Positions 36,029-49,113 of a DNA stretch of 64,000 nucleotides are shown here, piece by piece. This stretch comes from Methanoplanus endosymbiosus (GTDB lineage Archaea > Halobacteriota > Methanomicrobia > Methanomicrobiales > Methanomicrobiaceae): the NCBI RefSeq assembly GCF_024662215.1, contig NZ_CP096115.1, positions 2,232,001 through 2,296,000 of the forward strand, given 5' to 3'. Position 1 is the first letter of the stretch. Every line of letters starts with the position of its first letter. A program made the position numbers and the translations under genes. The notes under the pieces are model-generated. The model ran no database searches. It was given only the letters and a program-made list of their open reading frames with translations, and was not told where the DNA came from.

Positions 36029-36702
36029 ATTCTGCCCTCCTGAACATATTTTAGTGGCACTCTTCCCTTGTGGACCGCGGTTGCGATGATTGCGCCGTCA
36101 ATTCCGGCATCCTGAAGACGCAGCAGGTCTTCTGTGGAGTTCACGCCGCCGCCATACAGAAGTGTTCCTTCGTATGCACTCCTGATCTCTTCAATATCAA
36201 GACCTCCCATTGAGTCCTCTGCGCCCACGCTTGAGAGGTTTAATACAATGAGGCCTTCAAATCCTGCACCTGATGCTCTTTTCAGAACCTCTGCCGGTTT
36301 TTGTCCGTCCGGAAGCGCTCTCCCATCTTTCACAACAACGCTGAAATAATCAAAATCAGTGTAATCCTCAGGGTCTCCTCTGCATGTCTCGGTGGATATT
36401 ACATTTTTTATCCAGGGTTGCTTTAACGCTTCAGAGGGTTTTTCTGCCCCGCGGTTTAGATAAGAAAACTCTCCGCAGTTCCTGCACGAAAGAACTGCTG
36501 AATTGTTATCTCCATTTCTTCCAATTCTGTCCAGATCTGCAAGATATGGGTATTTTACCTTCAGTTCTGTCAGGTATTTTACAGGTTCTGTGCTCTCTGC
36601 GAGTCCCCAGTCAAGAGGTTTATAGATCTCCCTTCTGCCTTTATAGCCATGGACTACCTCTCCTCCTTTAATATCAACAGCAAGAATTATTTTCATTATC
36701 AT
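36022..36702 (-). CDS. HisA/HisF-related TIM-barrel protein
   Basis: 226 residues; the true start may be the ATG two codons in (MKIILAVDIKGG). The barrel shows phosphate-binding ends typical of the HisA/HisF family: ILAVDIKGGEVVHGY, YPYLADLDRIG, LIVLNLSSVGAEDSMGG, LLYGGGVNS and GAIIATAVHKG. The first Asp (VDI) is present, but neighbouring residues differ from true HisA, matching the methanogen-only HisA/HisF-related family (TIGR00734-like). It is not the histidine isomerase itself. Its divergent neighbour is MfnB, a methanofuran enzyme, so a link to that pathway deserves thought; it is not shown. Confidence 0.78.
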   Translation of the reverse strand: MIMKIILAVDIKGGEVVHGYKGRREIYKPLDWGLAESTEPVKYLTELKVKYPYLADLDRIGRNGDNNSAVLSCRNCGEFSYLNRGAEKPSEALKQPWIKNVISTETCRGDPEDYTDFDYFSVVVKDGRALPDGQKPAEVLKRASGAGFEGLIVLNLSSVGAEDSMGGLDIEEIRSAYEGTLLYGGGVNSTEDLLRLQDAGIDGAIIATAVHKGRVPLKYVQEGRIC

Positions 36703-36830
36703 GAATTATTTGTCCGGATAAACCATCAAGATATTATTTATTTTAAAATAATTTGAATAATGTGCCTTTATGGGCTGAAAAATGAGGTTAATACAAAAAT
36801 CACTATTATGTGATATAACCAAATTTTATT

Positions 36831-37517
36831 ATGGATTTATTGGTCAGTCCAAGCAGTGTTGCAGAGGCAAAAAATTCACTTGCTGCGGATATTGTTGATG
36901 TTAAAAAACCTTCTGAAGGTTCATTAGGTGCAAACTTCCCGTGGGTTATCTCAGAAATAAAGTCGCTCAGTGATAAACCTGTCAGTGCGGCAATCGGTGA
37001 TTACAGCTTTAAACCCGGAAGTGCAGCTCAGTCTGCTTTTGGTGCTGCAAGCGCAGGCGCTGATTATATCAAGGTCGGCCTGATGTTCGGGGCTGATGAG
37101 GATGCTCTTGAGTTTATCAGGGCAGTTGTAAAAGGAGTTAAATGGAGATTCCCTGAAAAGACGGTTGTCATTGCATCTTACGCTGATTATGATCGTGTTG
37201 ATGCAATTTCTCCTTTTGAGATGGCACCACTGGCAGCCAAAGCCGGTGCGGATGTCGCTATGATTGATACAGCGGTAAAGGACGGCAAGGGTCTATTTGA
37301 TTCTCTTAATGATTCAGAACTTATTGAATTTACTGAGAAGAACCGTGCGCTTTCATTACAGACTGCACTTGCAGGTTCACTAAAGTTTGAAGACCTTGAA
37401 AGACTAAAGAAGATCAATCCTGAGATTATCGGGGTACGTGGCATGGTATGCGGCGGTGACAGAAGTGAGACAATAAAACCTGAACTTGTTGAGAAAGCTC
37501 TAAACCTTCTAAGGTGA
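36831..37517 (+). CDS. mfnB: (5-formylfuran-3-yl)methyl phosphate synthase
   Basis: 228 residues of the former DUF556 family. MfnB condenses two glyceraldehyde-3-phosphate molecules into the furan precursor of methanofuran. The Schiff-base and phosphate residues are visible: DIVDVKKPSEGSLGANFPW (Asp23, Lys26), DYIKVGLMFG (Lys81) and AMIDTAVKDGKGLFD (Asp146, Lys150). C-terminal GVRGMVCGGDRSETI holds the phosphate-binding loop. It is divergent from the HisA-like gene (130 bp between starts) and 12 bp upstream of guaB. Confidence 0.93.
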   Translation: MDLLVSPSSVAEAKNSLAADIVDVKKPSEGSLGANFPWVISEIKSLSDKPVSAAIGDYSFKPGSAAQSAFGAASAGADYIKVGLMFGADEDALEFIRAVVKGVKWRFPEKTVVIASYADYDRVDAISPFEMAPLAAKAGADVAMIDTAVKDGKGLFDSLNDSELIEFTEKNRALSLQTALAGSLKFEDLERLKKINPEIIGVRGMVCGGDRSETIKPELVEKALNLLR

Positions 37518-37529
37518 TTTGGTTAAGTT

Positions 37530-39002
37530 ATGTATAAAAATAAACTTGAGATGGAGACCGGATATACCTTTGACGATGTCCTGCTAATTCCTGCTGCGTC
37601 ACAGGTTGAACCGAGTCAGGCCGATATTAAATCGAGATTCACCCGCAACATTGGTGTTACAATTCCCTTTGTTTCTGCGGCAATGGATACAGTAACTGAG
37701 TCTGGTATGGCAGTTGCGCTTGCGCGTCTGGGTGCAATTGGTGTAATCCACAGAAATATGACTCCTGAAAGGGAAGTCGAGGAGATCCGGAAGGTCAAAC
37801 AGGCTGAGGATTTCATTGAGCGTAATGTTGTTACGGTTGATATTGATTCCACAGTCTCTGAAGTTGACCATCTGATGAATGAGAATAATATCAGCGGTGT
37901 GCCCGTTATTGAGAATGGGAAGGTCGTTGGTATTGTCAGCCGCAGGGATCTCAGGTGGATTGCGTCCAAGAAGGGTGCTGATAATATCCGGTCTGTAATG
38001 ACTTCCGGGCCGATTACTGTTAATGAGGACATTTTACTTGAGGATGCTATTGAGGTGATGTACAATAATAAAGTTGAGAGACTTCCGGTTACATCATCTG
38101 ACGGCAGAATTCTTGGTATTATGACCATGCAGGATCTCCTTGAGAAGAATCAGTATCCTGATGCGAACCGGGATAAGGATGGTAACCTGAGAGTTTCTGC
38201 GGCTGTTGGTCCTTTTGATTTTGAAAGGGCAGTTATGCTTGATGAGACCGGTGTTGATGCGCTTGTGGCCGATTGTGCACATGGGCACAATCTCAATGTT
38301 GTTAAGGCAATAAAGGATATCAAAGGCAGTGTGAAAGCTGATGTGATTGCGGGAAATATTGCAACGTCTGCGGCTGCTGAGGCATATTCTGGTGAAATCG
38401 ATGCCCTTAAGGTTGGAATCGGCCCTGGTTCAATATGTACTACAAGGGTTGTTGCAGGTGTCGGTGTCCCTCAGATTACTGCAATTGCTTCCGTCTCGCA
38501 GGTATGTACTGAATATGATGTTCCTGTAATTGCAGATGGTGGTATCAGGTACAGCGGTGATGTTGCAAAGGCAATTGCGGCAGGTGCTGAATGTGTTATG
38601 CTCGGAAGCCTTCTTGCCGGTACAGATGAGTCTCCAGGCAGAATTATTGCAATTAAGGGGCGGAGATATAAGCAGTACCGCGGCATGGGTTCACTTGGTG
38701 TGATGACCGGCGGTCAGTCAAGCGATCGCTACTTCCAGAAGAAGGGTATTGGTCAGACCAAGTTTGTTCCTGAGGGTATTGAGGGCGCGACACCCTATGT
38801 GGGTGAAGTTTCGGATATCATCTATCAGCTGACGGGTGGTCTGAAATCATCAATGGGATATACAGGTTCTGCAACAGTAAGAGATCTCAGGGAGAAGGGT
38901 GAATTTATTAAAATAACATCTGCTGGGCAGGTTGAAAGTCATCCACATGATATTCTGATTACAGATGAAGCACCAAATTACCGGTTGCCTGATAACAAAT
39001 AA
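37530..39002 (+). CDS. guaB: Inosine-5'-monophosphate dehydrogenase
   Basis: 490 residues, full length. TIM barrel with [19 protein letters not shown] at the start, two CBS domains at about 98-205 ([20 protein letters not shown].., [20 protein letters not shown]), the catalytic loop [13 protein letters not shown] with Cys303, and the flap [15 protein letters not shown]. Catalyses the NAD-dependent oxidation of IMP to XMP, the first committed step of GMP synthesis. It is 12 bp after mfnB. The C-terminal [13 protein letters not shown] is common in archaeal members. Confidence 0.95.
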   Translation: MYKNKLEMETGYTFDDVLLIPAASQVEPSQADIKSRFTRNIGVTIPFVSAAMDTVTESGMAVALARLGAIGVIHRNMTPEREVEEIRKVKQAEDFIERNVVTVDIDSTVSEVDHLMNENNISGVPVIENGKVVGIVSRRDLRWIASKKGADNIRSVMTSGPITVNEDILLEDAIEVMYNNKVERLPVTSSDGRILGIMTMQDLLEKNQYPDANRDKDGNLRVSAAVGPFDFERAVMLDETGVDALVADCAHGHNLNVVKAIKDIKGSVKADVIAGNIATSAAAEAYSGEIDALKVGIGPGSICTTRVVAGVGVPQITAIASVSQVCTEYDVPVIADGGIRYSGDVAKAIAAGAECVMLGSLLAGTDESPGRIIAIKGRRYKQYRGMGSLGVMTGGQSSDRYFQKKGIGQTKFVPEGIEGATPYVGEVSDIIYQLTGGLKSSMGYTGSATVRDLREKGEFIKITSAGQVESHPHDILITDEAPNYRLPDNK

Positions 39003-39036
39003 TTATATATATTGTTTTTCTTAACATTTGGTAAAT

Positions 39037-39669
39037 ATGTTGGACGGTGATGAGGTATCCCGCCTTCTTGATATTCTTGGTAACAGAAACAGGAGAAGAA
39101 TTATTCAGCTTTTAAGGCAGAAACCCTGTTTTGTTACTGAAATTTCAGACAGGCTTATGATAAGTCCGAAGGCCGTAATTGAACATCTCCAGATGATGGA
39201 GAGGGAAAGTATCCTGATTTCACACGGTGATGAGATTAACAGGAGGAAGTATTACCATCTGTCAAGGGATTTCCGTATAACGGTGAATATAGAGGATGTT
39301 GTAGTCGCGGGCCGTGATTTTGAGGGTGACAATGAGGATTTTAAATTAAATCTCTTTAAGAAAACTTTGATTGTCCGGAAAATGGTAAAATCCCGTGATG
39401 AAGTCCTTGTTGATCTCGATTATCTTGAAAGGGATCTTGAGAAAAAAATCCGTGATTTAAAAATTTTCTGCAAAGAGATAATAGACAGTGAGGCAGAGTT
39501 TAATCTTATAACTGCCTTAGCCGGCTATAATATGTCTGTTGAGGATCTGGAAGAGTTTTGTGGTATTTCCGGTGACGATCTGATGATTTCACTGGGAAAA
39601 CTAACAGAAAAAGGGATTGTGGAGAGATCAGGCAACCAGTATAAATTGTGTGGTAATTATGAAACGTGA
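39037..39669 (+). CDS. ArsR-like winged-helix regulator
   Basis: 210 residues from ATG 39037 (MLDGDEVSRLLDILGNRNRR); a TTG nine bases upstream would add three residues. Residues 8-80 form a winged helix: NRNRRRIIQLLRQKPCFVTE, ISDRLMISPKAVIEHLQMME (recognition helix) and the wing SHGDEINRRKYYHLS. A charged coiled region (LDYLERDLEKKIRDLKIF) at about 125-150 suggests dimerisation. Targets are unknown. The next gene overlaps it by 11 bp, so the two are cotranscribed and probably act together. Confidence 0.8.
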   Translation: MLDGDEVSRLLDILGNRNRRRIIQLLRQKPCFVTEISDRLMISPKAVIEHLQMMERESILISHGDEINRRKYYHLSRDFRITVNIEDVVVAGRDFEGDNEDFKLNLFKKTLIVRKMVKSRDEVLVDLDYLERDLEKKIRDLKIFCKEIIDSEAEFNLITALAGYNMSVEDLEEFCGISGDDLMISLGKLTEKGIVERSGNQYKLCGNYET

Positions 39670-40066
39670 ACCTAATGATGATATTTTAAGAAATTTTGCA
39701 AAGGCGATGGAAGATATAATGAGTAGTCTTCCGTTATCGGAGAATGCCCGTTTTTTAGGCTGCACAATAATTTCCGGTAATGGTAGAGACCCCTTTGTCT
39801 TCCGTACGGATGATGAAGATGGTATGGACAATGATGAAAGCATTGATTATGAGCTGATTGATGGTCCTGAGAGAATATATGTCACTGTGGCCCTTCCGTC
39901 TGATACCAGTAAAATGCCTGATGTTGACATCCAGCCGGAATTTGTATTAATTATTGTTGATGGTGTGGAGGTCAGAGTTGATCTTCCGTGCAGTGTTCAT
40001 GCCGGACAGAGTTATTTCAGGGCTAAGAACGGCATACTGGACATTGTATGTGAGAAGATAATTTAA
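39659..40066 (+). CDS. Hsp20/GvpH-like small protein
   Basis: 135 residues from the ATG that overlaps the regulator's stop. The helical N-terminus (DDILRNFAKAMEDIMSSLPL) is followed by an all-beta part: ERIYVTVALPSDTSKMPDVDIQP, EFVLIIVDGVEVRVDLP and YFRAKNGILDIVCEK. The order resembles an alpha-crystallin/GvpH-like fold (VTVALP ... V.VDLP ... NGILDI). A chaperone-like partner of the regulator upstream is conceivable. The family assignment is by pattern only. Confidence 0.5.
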   Translation: MKREPNDDILRNFAKAMEDIMSSLPLSENARFLGCTIISGNGRDPFVFRTDDEDGMDNDESIDYELIDGPERIYVTVALPSDTSKMPDVDIQPEFVLIIVDGVEVRVDLPCSVHAGQSYFRAKNGILDIVCEKII

Positions 40067-40189
40067 TCTCAATTTATTATTATTTTGTTCAAAATATTTT
40101 TTATATTCGCCTGCGTGTGTGGGTTAGATCTCAGGATTTTTTCAGATAACTCATTAATCAGATGAAAACCAATACTATGCGGATATTTA

Positions 40190-40627
40190 ATGCAAAGTTT
40201 ACTTGGTTTTAAAGAAAGAAGATATATTGAAGAATTAAGGATTATTACAAGATCAACTGCTCTTGACTGTGTTATTGATGAAGCCTTTGACAGAATAATA
40301 TATGTAATAAAAAAAGGTGATATGGGCATTGCAATAGGCAAAAACGGTGCTAATATCAAAAAGCTTCAGAAGATACTTGGCAGAAGAATTGAGATGGTTG
40401 AACATGATGAGGAGATCTGCTGTTTTGTCAGCAATATTCTCAAGCCTGCTGTTGTAAAAGATCTTTCTGAGGATGAGGGGGGCAATGTTATGATCTCGGT
40501 CATATCAAGGTCAGATCTTGGCATTGCAATAGGTAAGGGCGGTTGTAATGTTGAAAAAGCAAGAATCCTTATACAGAGATATTTTGGAAAAAGTATAGGT
40601 GAGATACGTCTTGTCACGGAGGTGTAA
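40190..40627 (+). CDS. nusA: Archaeal NusA-like KH-domain protein
   Basis: 145 residues with two KH domains and nothing else, as in archaeal NusA. The first has GDMGIAIGKNGANIKKLQKI, the second SDLGIAIGKGGCNVEKARIL: both are intact GxxG loops for RNA binding. The bacterial S1 and N-terminal RNA polymerase-binding domains are absent. In many archaea the gene lies before rpsL with rpoA subunits; here it is detached and followed by hisE. It probably acts in transcription elongation or termination. Confidence 0.88.
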   Translation: MQSLLGFKERRYIEELRIITRSTALDCVIDEAFDRIIYVIKKGDMGIAIGKNGANIKKLQKILGRRIEMVEHDEEICCFVSNILKPAVVKDLSEDEGGNVMISVISRSDLGIAIGKGGCNVEKARILIQRYFGKSIGEIRLVTEV

Positions 40628-40628
40628 T

Positions 40629-40919
40629 GTGAGAACTGAAATATTTGATGAATTATGGCAGATTATGTGTGATCGGGAAGTTAATCCTCCTGAGAAAAGT
40701 TATATTGTTGATATTCTCCGTCACAGGAAGGGTGTCGATAAAGCTCTTGAAAAGGTTGGAGAGGAATCTGCGGAGTTTATTATTGCAGCTAAGAATTCGG
40801 ATTATGATCAGAAGGTCTATGAGGCGGCTGATCTCTTCTTCCATCTTATGCTTGCATTAAAGAGCATCGGGGTTGAGTTTGAGGATGTTATCTCTGAACT
40901 TGAATCCCGCAGGAAGTAA
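40629..40919 (+). CDS. hisE: Phosphoribosyl-ATP pyrophosphatase
   Basis: 96 residues from GTG 40629, directly after the nusA stop. All-alpha NTP-PPase (MazG-like) fold with EKVGEESAEFIIAAKN and VYEAADLFFHLMLALKSIG: the metal-binding ExxE..ExxD pattern is complete. It hydrolyses phosphoribosyl-ATP to phosphoribosyl-AMP, the second step of histidine synthesis. HisI and the other his genes are not in the window. Confidence 0.93.
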   Translation: MRTEIFDELWQIMCDREVNPPEKSYIVDILRHRKGVDKALEKVGEESAEFIIAAKNSDYDQKVYEAADLFFHLMLALKSIGVEFEDVISELESRRK

Positions 40920-41178
40920 TTTTTACTCTCATTTTTTAATTTTTCATAGTCAGAATCTGAAATAATTCTGTGCCTTTACGGTTTTTGTGTGCAGATTTTT
41001 TTTCTGGAATCTGAAAGTATTTTTAAAATCATTTTTTGTGAAATTTTTCTGATAGTTATCTGGTTTTAGCAGGCAATTTGCGCGAGTGATCAAAATGTCA
41101 TGGAAAAACGCCGTTCTGCCGTTTTTTTGTTACGGATGATTGGGTTTTTCCTGAAAATTCTATCATTTCCTGCAAGGG

Positions 41179-41205
41179 TTTATATGTGGCGGCATACAAC
41201 ATTGT
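41179..41205 (+). promoter_or_regulatory. rRNA promoter P1 (TATA box and initiator)
   Basis: TTTATATG at 41179-41186, followed 19 bp from its first base by AACATTGT (41198-41205) at the expected initiation region. The same pair with the same spacing recurs at P2. Confidence 0.55.
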
Positions 41206-41348
41206 AAGGCCGAAGTATTACGGGAACAGACGCCTCAGGGTGGCTGTAACGTTTAATTCGGGAGTCCTGTGAGTTTTTTCACAGGGTGAATGTAAAGCTA
41301 AGATGGATTCGCTGAGATATGCTTTCCTCTGCTTTTTGTAAATCGTAA

Positions 41349-41385
41349 AACAATGTGTTTATATAACAATAAACCTAACATTGTT
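41349..41385 (+). promoter_or_regulatory. rRNA promoter P2 (TATA box, initiator, flanking inverted repeat)
   Basis: TTTATATA at 41358-41365, with AACATTGT at 41377-41384, 19 bp from the first TATA base. The TATA box sits between AACAATGT (41349-41356) and its inverted copy ACATTGTT (41378-41385), so the promoter is itself palindromic; a regulator could bind across it. Confidence 0.65.
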
Positions 41386-41463
41386 ACCTCGATTCTTAGA
41401 TGGAGAACCGAAAGCACCCGGATGGGGGTGTCGGTTCTGACGTTGGCACTGACAATGCGGAAA

Positions 41464-41484
41464 TTTGTTTAATAACCGCTAATT
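41464..41484 (+). promoter_or_regulatory. 16S processing stem, left arm
   Basis: TTTGTTTAATAACCGCTAATT is perfectly complementary (21 bp) to 43036-43056. Flanking ..GGCACTGACAAT.. and ATTGTCAGTG.. extend the pairing across an internal loop, consistent with a bulge-helix-bulge cut site for the archaeal splicing endonuclease. Confidence 0.85.
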
Positions 41485-41546
41485 CCTTTTAGATAAACTA
41501 GTGAAAAATCAATAGTGTGCCGAAGTGTAAGTACTTCAAACAATTA

Positions 41547-43015
<1,469 letters not shown>

Positions 43016-43035
43016 AACGAAATATCGTGAGGGGT

Positions 43036-43056
43036 AATTAGCGGTTATTAAACAAA
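43036..43056 (+). promoter_or_regulatory. 16S processing stem, right arm
   Basis: AATTAGCGGTTATTAAACAAA, exact reverse complement of 41464-41484. Confidence 0.85.
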
Positions 43057-43094
43057 CTGTAAAATTGTCAGTGTTAACATAGACAAAAAGCAGA

Positions 43095-43167
43095 GGGCTC
43101 ATAGCTCAGCTGGAAGAGCGCGGCGTTTGCAACGCCGAGGCCGGGGGTTCAAATCCCCCTGGGTCCA
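43095..43167 (+). tRNA. tRNA-Ala (anticodon TGC)
   Basis: 73 nt between 16S and 23S. Acceptor GGGCTCA/TGGGTCC (with one G-U), anticodon loop TTTGCAA with TGC, T arm GGGGGTTCAAATCCCCC. The 3' CCA is not encoded. Confidence 0.97.
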
Positions 43168-43267
43168 TAGCCGTAAAGTCTAACTTTACGGCTTTTCAAT
43201 GCACCCGTTGATGTGAATCGACGGGGAAGGGCTGAGAGTCAGTAAGGACTCTTTGAGGCCGTGTATA

Positions 43268-43307
43268 GGTATTCACACAACGACGTTAAATGGATTTTAA
43301 CGGTTAA
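43268..43307 (+). promoter_or_regulatory. 23S processing stem, left arm
   Basis: GGTATTCACACAACGA (43268-43283) and TGGATTTTAACGGTTAA (43291-43307) pair with 46278-46293 and 46254-46270 respectively; the unpaired interval forms a bulge-helix-bulge-like site. Confidence 0.8.
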
Positions 43308-43319
43308 ACCGATAAAATG

Positions 43320-46240
<2,921 letters not shown>

Positions 46241-46253
46241 ACGGAAACATTAC

Positions 46254-46293
46254 TTAACCGTTAAAATCCAGACGAAATCGTTGTGTGAATGCC
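46254..46293 (+). promoter_or_regulatory. 23S processing stem, right arm
   Basis: TTAACCGTTAAAATCCA (46254-46270) and TCGTTGTGTGAATGCC (46278-46293) are complementary to the left arm at 43268-43307. Confidence 0.8.
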
Positions 46294-46352
46294 AATATGC
46301 CGGATAATTGCAGACAATAATTCAGGTTCATGACCTGATGTCCGGTCTGTGA

Positions 46353-46469
46353 TTGCGGCCATAGCGGCGGGGAAACACCCGGACTCATCTCGAACCCGGC
46401 AGTTAAGCCCGCCCACGTTGGGTGCTGTACTAAGATACGAGAGTTCTTGGGAACCACCTAACGCTGCAA
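46353..46469 (+). rRNA. rrf: 5S ribosomal RNA, copy 1
   Basis: 117 nt, TTGCGGCCATAGCGGCGGGG to ..ACGCTGCAA, with the terminal helix closed and the ACTCATCTCGAACCCGG loop intact. It is the last gene of the rRNA operon. It differs from copy 2 (48757-48873) at six positions. Confidence 0.95.
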
Positions 46470-46708
46470 TTGCTCATGTGAGTGATTGTCTCTTCTGAAA
46501 AGTTATTATGTCAGTGTAAGCGTTAAAATACTGTTAATATTGACTCTGTTCTTTATTAATCTGAGATTGTCAACGGCGTTTTAATTTTATTTAGTTGTCA
46601 GTACAGTTTTTATAATCTATAATTTTACTCGGAATATCTTCTAAAATTCAGTGTTAAGCTATTTTAATTGATAACTAACTTGAAATATTATCGGGTTTAT
46701 TTAACTAT

Positions 46709-46972
46709 ATGACTGTAAGAATCCATGAACAGAAAAATGCAATTGAAAGGATAAACCAGATTTTAAAATCCGAAAGTGAATTTACTCTCATTGCCGGTGA
46801 ACTGAATTCTTTGGGTTTTATACAGGTTTCAGGTACTGATAATCCTGCTTCTTTTGAGAACCGGGATTTGGAACTATATGTCAGGATGTATTCTGAAAGT
46901 GATAACTCTGTCAAAAGATATGAACTTTTGACATTTGAAGAGATTGAGAAGGAATTAAATAATAAACAATGA
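46709..46972 (+). CDS. Hypothetical protein
   Basis: 87 residues, no membrane segment. A helix (EQKNAIERINQILKSESEFTLIAGELNSL) precedes a beta region (FENRDLELYVRMYSE) and a Glu/Lys-rich tail (FEEIEKELNNKQ). No family is recognised. Codon use looks natural and the opposite strand frame is random. A TATA-like TTTATTTAAC lies just before the ATG, so the mRNA may be leaderless. Confidence 0.55.
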   Translation: MTVRIHEQKNAIERINQILKSESEFTLIAGELNSLGFIQVSGTDNPASFENRDLELYVRMYSESDNSVKRYELLTFEEIEKELNNKQ

Positions 46973-47116
46973 GAAAAGATCTGTTTTCCTAAAAAAACAG
47001 TCAATATTTTAATATTAATCTGAATGATACATTGAGCATACTTAATCTTATATGGCATCCTGGACTTTCTGAGAGTCGTGATCTGTGTCTTAGTTATATG
47101 ATATGCCCTGTTTTGT

Positions 47117-48382
47117 ATGAATGCCTCTTTTATCTTTGCAGATCCGGATGAGGCGTGGGTAATTGAGATGTGTGGGGGAAACCTGAGTGAGACGGAAAGT
47201 CTGTGGGTTGCTAAAAAAGTTCCTGACGGTACAGTATTTGCTGCTTCAAATATATTCCGCATACGTGATATTGAACCTGGTAATCCCGATATTCTGTATT
47301 CCAAAAATCTGTTTGAGGTAGCAGAAAAGAATGGCTGGTGGTCTGCGCAGAATAAAACACTTGACTGGCTGAATACTGTAAGTAATGGAGAATATTCTCA
47401 TCCGTATTATTCGTTGTCAAGAATATGGAGTATTTACAACCGTATTTCTCCTTCACAGAATTTTAGCCCGTATGTTGAAGATTCTTTTAGTCGTGAGTAC
47501 CCGTTCTCCGTTTCTCCGGATCATCTGTTAAATGATACTGAAATATTTTCTATATTCAGGGATCATTATGAAGGTACGGTTTTTGATCTGACAACCGGAA
47601 TCGCAGCCGGACCTTATGGAGATCCTTACAGAATACGTGGAGAATTTGATTCACATACAGACTTTAAAGATGGAGAGATCCGTCCGGGTGCATGGCCAAG
47701 GCCAATATCTGCATATTACTGTGCCTACAGTTATGTTACAGAGAGTAGAAGAGAAATGTCTTATCCGGTTGGGGGTCTTTGCTGGTTTGGATTTGCACAA
47801 CCCTCTGAAAGCTGCTATACTCCGCTTTATGTCGGTACAAATGCCCTTCCTGAATCTTTTGAAAACGGGAACCGGTCACAATACAACAGAAACAGTGCAT
47901 GGTGGTCGTTTAATTTTGTGACCAACTGGGCAAGGCTTCAGTACTCATATATCTTTCCGGAAATAAAGGAGGAACAACAGAAACATGAAAATCTCTTCCT
48001 GTTAAGGCAGGCTGAAATTGAGGAGGAGGCCCTGGAAATTCTTAACCGTGAGGGAGAAGATGCCTGTAAAGAATATCTCACTTCATATACTGTTGATACT
48101 GCCGAAGATCTTGTATCATCCTGGTGGAATCTCTCTGATTCTCTGGTAGTATCATATACAAACGGGGGAATATACGATCCTGTAAGTAAAAATACAGCAT
48201 ATCCTGGTTATCCTGACTGGTGGTATCAGGATGCCGGATATCAGTACGGACCAAGAATCTATGACATGAACGGGCTTGATAGTACTCCTGATCTTGTATA
48301 TGTTAATGAGACAGTTTATACGACACCGGGTAGTGAGTATGAATATATTCTTGAGCATCAGACTGCTGAAAATTGCAGCTGA
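47117..48382 (+). pseudogene. C69-family dipeptidase lacking its catalytic N-terminus
   Basis: 421 codons. The sequence matches the body of peptidase family C69: FIFADPDEAWVIEMCGGNLS, VAKKVPDGTVFAASNIFRIR, RISPSQNFSPYVEDSFSREY and GIAAGPYGDPYRIRG. Family members start with the catalytic Cys at position 1-2 after processing and a following 'T.DG..xxARTxD' region of about 150 residues; none of this is present, and an in-frame stop lies 15 bp before the ATG. So the nucleophile is missing and the protein should be inactive as a peptidase. The last 200 residues (WARLQYSYIFPEIKEEQQKH) are intact, so truncation was at the 5' side only. A very unusual family variant is the alternative. Confidence 0.7.
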
Positions 48383-48631
48383 ATAAATCATTTTCTTTTT
48401 TTTGAGTGTAATCGAATTTTGTTGATGTTATTTTTTATCGGGATGGCTGTGTAATATTTACCGGGGATTTATAATTGCTGATATGCGCCGGATGTACCAT
48501 ATTCGGGAAAAAAATATTCCGTCTGGAAAAAACTGTGAATTACATAGAGTTAACTGGTTTTTTGCCGGCATTATTTCAGATTAAAACCGGCAGCTATTAA
48601 TTTATGGACTTCCTATGTTTGTAAGCACAAT

Positions 48632-48703
48632 GCCAAGGTGGCGGAGCGGCCACGCGGCTGCCTGCAGAGCAGCTATACTCCAGTTCAAATCTGGACCTTG
48701 GCT
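48632..48703 (+). tRNA. tRNA-Cys (anticodon GCA)
   Basis: 72 nt. Acceptor GCCAAGG/CCTTGGC, anticodon arm GCTGC-CTGCAGA-GCAGC with GCA, T arm TCCAG-TTCAAAT-CTGGA and discriminator T, as required for cysteine. CCA is not encoded. Confidence 0.95.
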
Positions 48704-48756
48704 TCGCGAAATTTCTTAACTGAAATCAGCGGATTTTTTGGGATTTATCCCTTAAA

Positions 48757-48873
48757 TTGCGGCCATAGCGGCGGGGCAACACCCGGACTCATCTCGAACC
48801 CGGCAGTTAAGCCCGCCCACGTTGAATGCTGTACTAAGATACGAGAGTTCTTGGGAACCACTCAGCGCTGCAA
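48757..48873 (+). rRNA. rrf: 5S ribosomal RNA, copy 2
   Basis: 117 nt, 53 bp after tRNA-Cys and 2.3 kb from the rRNA operon. It matches copy 1 except at six positions (A/C near base 21, GGG/GAA in the GTTGxxTGC part, and CCTAAC/CTCAGC near the 3' end). Pairing of the terminal helix is kept. Confidence 0.93.
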
Positions 48874-49113
48874 TTTTCTGAAGTATTATGTGACTCTTTT
48901 AAGTAACATTTCTGATGCTCTATTCTTAGATCAGCCTGTTGTAACCTTTTAGTCTCTTAATCTTGTTTTTAAAAAAATCTACCGTAGTCCGTAGATATTG
49001 CTGAATTAATATTCCTGCTTATATCTGCTCATTGAAAACTTTATTCTAATTGGGATGTTTATATTTACCTGAGATATTTATGCTGTTACTTTCCGGAGGA
49101 GCGTTTAAACCTT

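Larger units (their letters stand above)
40920..41546. other. rRNA operon leader: two promoters, hairpins and processing arm
   Basis: 627 bp without protein genes. From left to right: AT-rich DNA, promoter P1 (TATA 41179-41186), hairpin CCTGTGA-GTTTTT-TCACAGG (41266-41285), promoter P2 (TATA 41358-41365), a strong hairpin GAACCGA..TCGGTTC (41404-41437), then the 16S processing arm (41464-41484). Confidence 0.75.

Noticed and set aside
36022-36702. Histidine biosynthesis enzyme HisA
   Set aside because: The sequence around the active-site region differs from true HisA and matches the methanogen HisA/HisF-related family; other his genes are not adjacent.
37616-38128. 170-codon frame opposite guaB
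   Set aside because: Antisense shadow within a conserved coding region; no family resemblance.
40069-40359. 96-codon minus-strand frame overlapping nusA
   Set aside because: It overlaps the KH-domain gene, whose motifs are clear, and has no motif of its own.
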